Positions 55,985 through 64,000 of a stretch of 64,000 nt of DNA are shown piece by piece (within the stretch, counting starts at the first letter, position 1; every line of letters begins with the position of its first letter). The notes beneath the pieces are model-generated. The model did no database searches. It was not told where the DNA came from and saw only the letters and a program-made list of their open reading frames with translations. The position numbers and the translations under genes were made by a program. This stretch comes from Humulus lupulus (Eukaryota > Streptophyta > Magnoliopsida > Rosales > Cannabaceae). The stretch spans positions 37,350,578-37,414,577 of the forward strand of contig NC_084793.1 of the NCBI RefSeq assembly GCF_963169125.1, given 5' to 3'.

Positions 55985-56308
55985 TTTTTGGACTTTGTGT
56001 TTTGTGTCGGTATTTGTTTGTACCCTATGTTTTAACAAATTATTTTTTGGGTCATGTGTTTTGTAAAATGGTTCACATAGACCCCTAAACCTGATTTTGA
56101 TGAACACAAAATTGAATATAACAACACATTTGTTAAACAATATAGTTATATTTTTGTTTTGAGTTGGTAGTTTAGTAAATTATTTGTGATTTTAGTTCAA
56201 AAAACTTTAATTAGAATCAAGTTCAAGAGACTATTTGAATTATTTTACAAAATATAAGATCCAAACAAGTAATAAGACAAAACACAGGGTTCAAAATGAT
56301 ATATTCCC
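55985..56308. mobile_element. Fold-back/MITE-like element
   Basis: Left arm GGACTTTGTGTTTTG, GTATTTGTTTG, GGGTCATGTGTTTTGTAAAA, CACATAGACCCCTAAACCTGA and the complemented right arm (GAACCCTGTGTTTTG, TTACTTGTTTGGA, ATATTTTGTAAAATAATTCA, AATAGTCTCTTGAACTTGA) are imperfect inverted copies of about 110 bp. No TSD was settled. Sequences of this type also appear, degraded, near 55340-55420. Confidence 0.5.
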
Positions 56309-56383
56309 TATTTTTTTTAGCTAAAACATTTTTAATAAAGAAAGTTAGCCATCAGCAATCTAGCTACACCTGCCACTTAGGGC

Positions 56384-56440
56384 TAGCTCAAGTGGTTTGG
56401 TGTAGGGGCCTATGTGGGAGGGGGGAGAGGTTCAAATTCC
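56384..56440 (+). mobile_element. SINE head (tRNA-derived pol III promoter)
   Basis: TAGCTCAAGTGG at 56384-56395 fits a pol III A box and GGTTCAAATTCC at 56429-56440 fits a B box, with the 33-base spacing usual for plant SINEs. The intervening sequence cannot fold as a tRNA, and an A-rich tail (AAAAGAAAAAAAA) follows at about 56450. It is probably a short or truncated SINE starting near 56375. Confidence 0.6.
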
Positions 56441-56929
56441 CATTGAATCGAAAAGAAAAAAAATATCAAGCTAACATATTATTTTGGGCATATGACTTTG
56501 GTTCTACCAAAAGCTACTTCTTGTACATCCTGAGATGTCGATCTCACAAAAAATTGATGTCTATAGTAAAAATTATACATAGATATTGGAATGAGAAGTC
56601 GATTTTGGTGGAACTGAAGCATGAGACGTCACCTACTTTTTTTCTTTTCTCAAAGAAAGAAAGCTAATGCTCACACCGAATAGAAAAGCTTATTGATCAC
56701 AAATATAAGGGAACACCTCCCAAAAGGATAAAAGGCCACTAACACCTACACCAAACACCCAGGAAGCGCATGAGCAAATGTAATGTGAGACTACTTAATC
56801 CAATACAAAAAAAAAAAAAAAATCCAAAGTGGAAAAACACATAAAATATTTTGAAGTAAATCAAACAAATTCCATGCAGGGTAATCCTTGGAAATAATGA
56901 CATTAAATAGTCCTTTCAAATTAGTAACA

Positions 56930-57165
56930 TAACCTACTAAAGACTTATCATTTGTAGCATATAACTTCAAAGCTTGGAAACAAGCACAAACTTCTGCCTA
57001 CAAAGAAGAATATGCCCTAAAAGCGTCTACAACAATGGCCAACATTTTCCATATTTCCTTTCTAATGAGCACCAAAGCTGCCTCATTGTCATACCAAAGC
57101 TGCCTCATTGTCATATTTTAACGTACCATCATGGAAAATCCTAAATCTTCCTAGCGTAGGAAGGG
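56930..57165 (-). pseudogene. RNase H-like (LINE/RVT_3) fragment
   Basis: Minus-strand frames read FHDGT, then MLAIVVDAFRAYSSL, a stop, and AEVCACFQALKLYATNDKSL. This looks like the RNase H-like domain found at the end of plant LINEs and in related host copies (IRDEKG.MLA...AFRAYSS..AEACA...AL). A 22-bp tandem duplication (CCAAAGCTGCCTCATTGTCA, 57073-57115) and stops break it. Confidence 0.4.
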
Positions 57166-57408
57166 CGGCTTCCCTTGAAATTGAAAAATGATCAATTGAG
57201 TGGGCGAGCTCTTGAGACATCTCCTACATCTTTGAAATTCTAACTCTATGTTTGGTAGAGAAGAAAGAAAATAGGAGAGATAAAAAATGTTAGAGGGAAA
57301 TAAAATCTTAAGGAAAAGAAAGAAAATTATTTTCCATTTAGGTGTTTGGTATTGAGGTGAAAAATGAAAGGAATTAAGTTGTGTATCTATGTTTTTTACT
57401 ATTTCACT

Positions 57409-58523
57409 TGTTATACCCAAAAATTGGAGAATGCATCCTAGGAGGCTAAGGAGAATGCATTCTAGGAGAGCTAAGGGGAGTGGTCCTAGGAGACCCCAAG
57501 GAGGATGTGGTCCTAGGAGACCCCAAGGGTGTGTAGGAGGCAAGCCTCCCAAGGTTTCCTAAGTGTTGGCTTGAACGTGTCCAAGGTAAGTAGCTAAGGA
57601 GGAGGAGTCTCATGCAAGAGGAAGGAGACTTAGATTTTGATAAGGAGAGCCTATACAATGTTCGATCGGACATGTTTGGGAGATGCTAAAGGAGAATGCC
57701 TTGATCTTGTCCAAGGTGAGATGTTATGGAGGAGGTTGCCTCAATGTTGTCCAAGGTGAGGTGCTAAGGAGGTTGCCTCAATGTTGTCCAAGGTGAGGTG
57801 CCAAGGAGGTTGCCTCAGACCACCTTGGTCCGATGAGAAGCCAAGGAGATTGGTTCAAGGAGGAACATGGCATGCTAGAGGAGAGTGCCATGTTAGAGGA
57901 GAGAAGTGCATGTCCTACCACCATGCACGTTCAACCCACGAAAACATGTCCTACCACCATGCACGTCCGACCAACACTTGCATGGGTGGTCAGTAGGAGG
58001 TGGATCAACTAGCTAGAGGAGACTAAGTCAAGATTCTCAGAGACAGCTTCAACAACATACGCGGGAATCTCTCATTCTTCCCACAAATGGGGGGTTTGTT
58101 ACATTTCGAATTTTGAATGTTTAAATGTAATAAATATAATAAAATATCCCTATCATAAGGGGATATCAGTTGAGGATCCCAGGCCTATAAATAGAGAGCT
58201 TATGGGATGAGAGAGGGGGCTTCTTCTGCTTCTTCTTTCTAGAGAGAGAAAGTTGGGTCTGAGCGTTCTAGAGAGAGAATTCTTGTATTTTTGCCATCTG
58301 TACTGAAGAAACTCAGTTGGCTCAGTCCATCTGATCTTGAGTACAGATCTATAAATCACAACTCTAAGTGGATTAGGCTATTACCGACAATCGGGGCTGA
58401 ACCACTATAAAATCTCCTGTGTTATTTACTTTTCTTGTTGATACCGTTTGTTGCGTTTTTATTTCTCTTGAAGGCTTGTCGTGTTTGACGTTCTCACGTC
58501 GTTGGCTAAAAACGCAGTCAACA
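57409..58523 (+). mobile_element. Solo LTR, probably Copia-like
   Basis: The segment starts TGTTATACCC and ends GTCAACA, giving TG...CA ends. It contains a TATA box TATAAATA at 58186-58193 preceded by AGGCC, then a CT-rich leader and a ...TTGACGTTCTCACGTCGTTGG tail, a usual U3-R-U5 layout. Flanking pentamers TCACT and TTACC match at three of five sites, possibly a decayed target duplication. No internal region or second LTR is in the window. The family is uncertain. Confidence 0.6.
57725..57815 (+). repeat. 36-bp tandem repeat inside the solo LTR
   Basis: GGAGGTTGCCTCAATGTTGT then CCAAGGTGAGGTGC recurs at 36-bp spacing (57735 and 57771), with a partial third copy. Nearby, GTCCTAGGAGACCCCAAGG occurs twice (57483-57529) and ATGTCCTACCACCATGCACG twice (57908-57965), so the U3 region is built of short duplications. 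Confidence 0.8.
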
Positions 58524-58782
58524 TTACCCATATTATTAATTTTGTTTTATTTTAGTAAATTTTTACTTTCTTACTTTTTTAAAAAATACAAACTTTTCCA
58601 TCCACTTTTCTCTCCATTTTTTGGGAGAATTTTTTTTAGTGGGACCTACCTATACACTTCTTTCCATTTTTCCTTTCTCTCATTCTTTCTCCCTTACCAA
58701 ACAACCTCGAATTTTGATATCTATCCACTTGTCTTCCCTACTTTTTATTTCCTCTAATTTTTCTCCTCTACCAAACATAGAG

Positions 58783-59340
58783 CATGGTAAGGTAAGATAG
58801 AAATTTATTTAGATAAATCTCATTCTAACACTTATATTAATTTAAACATAATTGTAATTCTGCATTATCAATTATAATTGGAAGATATATATAATAAAGG
58901 TGCACATTAAAGAATTGTAATTTAATTAAATTTATATCTAATTTACTTATTTTAGTTATTTATGAGCAACAAAATAACTAACAATGACAAAATGCACTAG
59001 TAAAAAACTTATGCTAGATTAGAAAATAAGAGACAATTAATTTATGAAATATAGAAAAAAAAAGTACAAAAGAAACCAATATCAATAAATAAAATACTCG
59101 ATATATAAACTACATTCTAGTCTCACCAATATTTCTAATCTACTCTATTCATTATTTTCACAGAAAATAAAAATAAGTAAAATTAAATTAAAATTAGAAA
59201 AATAAATACAACTCATAAATACCTTTTTTTTTTCTCACTCTAAGAACTAATGATTTTTAACATTGTCTAGAGGTCCTTACTTATAGCTAGGGAAATTTAC
59301 GGCATAACTCTCTATGTAGTTGTATTTGTTGCACTTAAAT
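58783..59340. other. AT-rich intergenic sequence
   Basis: No gene, RNA or repeat could be supported in this stretch. Confidence 0.5.
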
Positions 59341-59345
59341 GACTA

Positions 59346-60196
59346 AGGGTCAGCTTGGTACAGTTATGCTGTGGGAAAAAGCCATTGTAGATGTGTTGTG
59401 GGTAAAAACAGCTGCAGTTGTGCTGTGGGGAAAAGTTGTCGAGTATTTGGTAAATTACAGATTTTAAAGTGTTCTTAATTGGAAAAGTCATATCATAATG
59501 CCACATTTATTTTATTTTATTAAAACAAATTCACATGTTTCAATTAAATATGTTTTTTTTATAAGAGACTAATAAAGTGATCATAAAAAAAATATTATAT
59601 TATATAATATAATATATATTATTGTGTATATATATTATAACTAGTCGATGTTGCTAAGATTTGAATTATAATGATAATGGTATTTTAATCTTGTTCATAA
59701 TATAATCACAAATATGTAAAACTTAAGTTATCTCAAAACTCTCATTTTTTATGTTTTTTATTTATTTTTTTCCTAAAACATGATATTGAAATATTTTTTA
59801 TATAATATAAAAATACTATAAGAAACAAAAATAATGTTATAGTGTATAATAAACTCTATATTAAAGTGGTTTGTTAATTTAAACTTACTAAAATAAAATA
59901 ATATCTAACAAATATAAATTATAAAAATATTTTTTGAACAAAAAAAATATTTAAGAATTAAAAATTGTTAATTTTATTATAATATAAATTTGTTTTAAAT
60001 ATTTTTATTTTGAGTAATATATAATAAATAAGTTTATTGCAAAATATTTTTAGAAAAAGCTAAAAGTTAGGTTTTGCAAGCTTTAGCTTCTGCATAAATG
60101 TTTTAATAAGTTATTTTCTGATTGTTTACCAAATACCATTTTTGTAGAGCTTTTTCAGAAATCAGCTTTTAGCTTTTGCTATCCCAAATGGGGTGT
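59346..60196. mobile_element. Possible hAT-like MITE or deletion derivative
   Basis: The left edge GGGTCAGCTTGGTACAGTTATG and the right edge CTTTTGCTATCCCAAATGGGGT are weakly inverted and bracket an AT-rich core. Around both ends lie AAAAAGC/GCTTTTT motifs (CAGCTGCAGTTGTGCTGTGG on the left, AGCTTTTTCAGAAATCAGCT on the right). The TIR match is imperfect and no TSD was settled, so this is tentative. Confidence 0.35.
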
Positions 60197-60519
60197 AAGT
60201 AATTTTTTGGCAGCATAACTCCCTACTATTACTATTTTGGTGTGGTCGTCACTCCCTAGCCATTAACTATGTTCTAGAGACATATGTCTGCACCAGATTG
60301 GATAAAAGATTAAAAGAAAATTTTCAGCATTACTCCCCAGTTAAAACTCGATAAATTAATAATGTAGGGACTTTCAAAATTTATAATTTTATCGAGTTAT
60401 TAGTTTATATATAAATTAATAAAATATTAAATTATACATCTACACATGCTCTGCCATCTTATATATCAATGTGTACTAGTGCTTCCACTATTTTTACTAT
60501 CTAAATAGACTCATCAGTT

Positions 60520-60543
60520 TAATATATATATATATATATATAT
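60520..60543. repeat. (TA)n microsatellite
   Basis: About 11 uninterrupted TA units directly before AGGAGAATTCTCTTGTAGGG, which itself may be the edge of a transposon. Confidence 0.8.
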
Positions 60544-60792
60544 AGGAGAATTCTCTTGTAGGGACTTCAGTTTCGACCGTACCCGTAGGACTTATTTTTT
60601 AGCCCTTGATTTTGGATCTAACGGCTATAGCATATTTGGTTTGTTGGGTGTGGGTGGGGTGTACACTAAACCAAAATGTATCTGATTTATATAAATGGAA
60701 TGGAAGGTGTGTGGGGCCAATGATCTTACATGTCAGTAGTATTAATTGAATGCCTCCTTAATTTACTCATTTATATTAGTTAAGTCTTTTCC

Positions 60793-60956
60793 AAATGCCT
60801 TTTTTCTATCTATGTTTGGGTGTCTTAACTTGCGCACTGTATGTCTCATTCTTAAGCTTTTGCACAGTTCTTTGAAATGCCTTTTATCTATCTATGTTTG
60901 GGTGTCTTAACTTGCGCACTGTATGTCTCATTCTCAAGCTTTTGCACAGTTCTTTG
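60793..60956 (+). repeat. 82-bp tandem duplication
   Basis: Two nearly identical copies (AAATGCCTTTT, CTATCTATGTTTGGGTGTC, TTAACTTGCGCACTGTATG, CTTTTGCACAGTTCTTTGAA) at 82-bp spacing, with only two or three differences, which suggests a recent duplication. It lies just upstream of the degraded PMD gene. Confidence 0.9.
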
Positions 60957-61803
60957 AAGCCGAAGGATGAACAGTTTGGAGACCAAGGGAGGGAAAGGCA
61001 TCAGGATTTGAAGCGATCGTTGTAGGGTGTAGATGGCTTTGGCGAATGGGTTAGTTTGGGTTTAAATCATGCTCTTGTGTATTTCTTGGTTGGATTTTTT
61101 TTCTATGCTTGGTGGGTATTTGTCCATATTTGATGTAGCGGAAGTCGGATCCCTTGTTATTTCATTGTCCTTTCCTAGTTTGAATTTATATGATAAGGTA
61201 ATCTAGTGATTTGATTTGGGTATCTTTGTTGTATTTCCACTAGTCAGATTTTCTTTCTTCCATTAAATTGTTGTTGTGTTTATATATTATTATAAATATT
61301 TGTGAAGGGGATTCATAACTTTTTTAATACATTTATAGAGGGCATACGAGGGGGATGGTTAAGCGAACCCCTTTATTGGCAATATGCTATATTGCCAAAT
61401 TATTTTTTGTTCAAGAATAGAAATAAGTAGGTGTATTGAATGAGGAGAAACATGTTATTCTTAATTAATTTGATTGTCACGAAGATGAATATGTTTATGA
61501 TGATGGGTGAGGATTGAAACTATTACTACAACAAATAATTATGATTTTTTAAATTTCACCACTTTTTTTTTAAAAGGGTTTTGTTTGTTTGCAGAATGTA
61601 TTATTTTTTTGTTGGGAAACTGGTATATGAATTGCACTGAAGGCATTTGTTTGACTGTTAAGTGGATTTTGTACTAGTTATATGAATTATATAAGTCTGT
61701 GAGTGCTAGGAATATATAGTATATATGTTGTTGGTGATTATGACTATTTGCACGTTGATCTCAAATCACAAATTAAGTATGCTTATACTAGAATTTTTAT
61801 AGG

Positions 61804-64000
61804 ATGGAGGCTTTGGCATTGGCTGTGAGGATCTTATCACAATCTGTACGGAATCTCTAAATCTGTTATTCTGAGTTGAAGGAGAACGTACGTAAAATTG
61901 AAGCTGGTATTAACTGTCTATTGGAGCATGTTAAAGGGCGAGATGAGGATCGACGGAGGTTTCAGGGGAAAATTCTCCAATTTTATTTTGGAAGTTGCGA
62001 TGAGGTTACAGCAGGTAGCAACTTAGAAAAGGGAGTGGTAGATGAAATTGGGGTGAAAGAAAACGAGGTTGGTCATGGTGGAGATGTTGGAAAAAGTAAG
62101 GATGCAATGATTGAGCAGGATGAAGTTGCAAAGGGAAAAATTAGTTTGGTCAATTTGAATGTTATCACTAGTTCTCGTAGGAGTGGAGGTTTTAACTGTA
62201 GTGTTGAAAGTTCAACCAGTGGTGGTAGCAGGACAGTGAGCGGTTCAGCAGGAGGTGGAAAACGTACTTTCTTTGATGAGAAATTATTTCAAAGGGCAAC
62301 TGAGTTTGGGAAAGCTTTCATGAACCGAGGGAAATCAGTAAAAGTAAGTGTGTATGGTATGAGTTTAATTGTTTTCCAAATTGAAAAAGGTTGTTATAGA
62401 TTACTATATGTTGGAGAACTAATTTTGGCACTTTATTTTTTTTCAGGGCCAGTAGGTTGCATGATTAAGCGGACTGAGAATTCTTCTTGTCAAATGAAGC
62501 GTGATTGTGCGTCAAGTGTAGATCGTGTTAGGAGTGTGGGAGGAGAGAAGGTTTAGGTGGTAAATATGTAATTTATTTTAATTATTATTTATCGGTTTTT
62601 TTAGGAAAATAATATGATTTAATTATTTCATGAAGAGGAAATTGGAGTCGCTCTTAGACAGTGGTGGTGGCAATATTGGGAGAGGTGCTTTTCAGGTACA
62701 AAAGTTGGGTCCTTTTACAGTGTCTACCCCTCTCCTTGACAGTATGTGCACCACTTCTAGCATCGTTTCCATTAGTGCTGTTTTGATTGCTTAATCACCA
62801 TCAGTGGTTACAATTTTCGGTTTACTCCCATCCATACACTGAATAAATGCATTGAAGAGATACTAGCCAGAGTGTTCTTAATAGCACTGCTTGGATCAGC
62901 ATTATTTGCACGGAGCAATAACATGGCCAATGTGTGTTTGTTACCATCCCTTGTTATAATTGACGAGGTAGGAACATACAACTGGGGCGTTGCAGACTTG
63001 GCTTACTATTATGAACAAATGAACGATCTATGCAGGCAATGCACCACCTCCATATGTGGACTATGGAAAGTGTGGGAGGTAATATTGTTTTAAATATGGT
63101 TGATCTAAATTTATATGTATTCACAAATAATAAATCAAAAAATAAATAATTGCTTCATGAAACAACCATTCCTCTATGAACTAGTTATGTTATGTTACAC
63201 ACAGGTGTGGGGAAGAGAGTACATTCCTTCTTTGCGGGTTACATCTCAGTGCATCATGTCCAAGGTATTTCCAAGATCCTAGCTATGGATTAGTTGCCCT
63301 CCGCCAAGCATGGAACATTCAATCCTACTGGACAACTATAGAGAAATACTAGATAATCTAACTTTCAAAGACGTAAGTAAGCAAAGGTGATACTTTAGTG
63401 TAGGTTTCTTTTTGCACTTACTAATATAAATGGTTAATGATAATATTATGTCAATACTAAATCTTCATATGCCACGTAGGTTCAATGGTTCCCCTGGGGG
63501 GAAAGAAAACGCCAACCTGTGTATGTGAGGTTGTCCGAACAACCAAAAACTCGTAGAATCCTCCTATTGGGACTGCATAGAGGTGAATGGTACTTGGCTG
63601 AAAGAGTCACAATGCAAAGTTACAACATTCCACAAACAAATATCCCTAAGAGACCTCCAAAATCAATGATAGTAAAAGAGAAAACAATTCTTATATCAAA
63701 CAATTGGTGCTTAGCTGGGAAGCCCGGAATGAATTTTTTTTAAAAAATCCACTAAGTTGACATACGATGAGTACATATCGCTATTCTTGACCAACAACAA
63801 TAATGAAGAGGTTAGTTTCAAATTCATAATTAATATGATTAAAATATGTCATAATGTTGTGTCTTTAATATAGATATTCCCCGTAACTTCCACAGGATGC
63901 CCCAAAACAAGCGAATAACATATTTTCAAAGGATGGCCAAGATGAACTAATCAGAAAGGTGAAATAAGTCTCCAAAGTTTATTATGTGATCATTGCGTGT
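61804..64000 (+). pseudogene. Plant mobile domain (PMD)-like gene, degraded, runs off the window
   Basis: A multi-exon plus-strand gene. Exon 1 (61804-62343) starts MEALALAVRILSQSVRNL, hits TAA at 61858-61860, then continues in the same frame with KENVRKIEAGINCLLEHVKG and a Ser/Gly-rich tail to KSVK|GTAAGT. Later exons: 62447-62554 (from TTTCAG|GG), about 62630-62695, about 62875-63078 (LLGSALFARSNNMANVCLLP, YNWGVADLAYYYEQMNDLC), 63205-63264 (VWGREYIPSLRVTS), one ending near 63372 (ILDNLTFKD) and about 63481-63740 (VQWFPWGERKRQPVY, ERVTMQSYNIPQ). The SxLF...LP.L..D....Y.WG.A.LAYLY..L and ERV.RQF/Y...IP pattern is that of the PMD (MAIN/MAIL-like) domain, which occurs both in host genes and in MULE-like transposons. 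Stops between exons indicate decay. Confidence 0.55.

Larger units (their letters stand above)
57244..58782. mobile_element. MITE with 20-bp TIRs, interrupted by a solo LTR
   Basis: The left end CTCTATGTTTGGTAGAGAAG and the complemented right end CTCTATGTTTGGTAGAGGAG are nearly identical inverted repeats. Without the solo LTR at 57409-58523 it is about 420 bp, close to the 428-bp Tourist-like MITE at 1134-1561, which shares the TATGTTTGGTAG core. Its right part is CT-rich like that element. Confidence 0.65.

Noticed and set aside
56384..56440. tRNA gene
   Set aside because: A and B boxes are present, but the sequence cannot form acceptor and anticodon stems; SINE head is the better call.

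Overview
The window is plant nuclear DNA. It is very AT-rich, has spliced genes with GT..AG introns, and most of it is transposable elements. It is clearly a eudicot. The element families would fit a rosid such as Cannabaceae (hemp or hop), but that placement is inference from general impression, not from a search.

Only two ordinary host genes look intact. The first is a plus-strand Agenet (Tudor-like) plus ENT domain gene, CDS 3803-5152 in two coding exons with a probable 5'-UTR intron. The second is a minus-strand heterotrimeric G-protein gamma subunit of the AGG1 type, CDS 52594-50955 in four small exons, 106 residues, ending in a CaaX box. A third, degraded multi-exon gene with a plant mobile domain (PMD) runs off the right edge (about 61804-64000).

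The centre is one nested stack of mobile elements. A small Helitron (9445-48205, about 1.9 kb of its own sequence) was interrupted by a Ty3/gypsy element of the Tat type (9655-46542, minus strand, TSD ATATT). That element has about 10.9 kb of its own sequence, a second 'archaeal-like' RNase H and an antisense extra ORF. Four later insertions split it: (1) a chromodomain Ty3/gypsy element of Tekay/Del type with 2.3-kb LTRs and a deleted reverse transcriptase (10694-19495); (2) a non-autonomous Athila-like element with LTRs identical as far as read (21155-26754, TSD CAGAG); (3) a 9.6-kb CACTA DNA transposon (32312-41947, TSD AGA) that carries fragments of at least six host genes, all in one orientation, and no visible transposase; (4) a solo LTR related to element 2 (43413-45333, TSD GGCCT).

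Around the stack lie another Helitron (about 6298-9337), several MITEs and fold-back elements (1134-1561, 1791-2125, 6316-6466, 55985-56305, 57244-58782), an old solo LTR (57409-58523), a SINE head (56384-56440) and AT-rich tandem repeats. The most remarkable object is the gene-fragment-carrying CACTA. It holds recognisable exons of KEA3 (K+/H+ antiporter), DPH5 (diphthamide methyltransferase), a nucleobase-ascorbate transporter, a TVP38/VTT membrane protein, a TPR/SEL1-like protein and a COMM-domain-like protein. Splice sites are mostly kept, but several exons carry nonsense or frameshift lesions.
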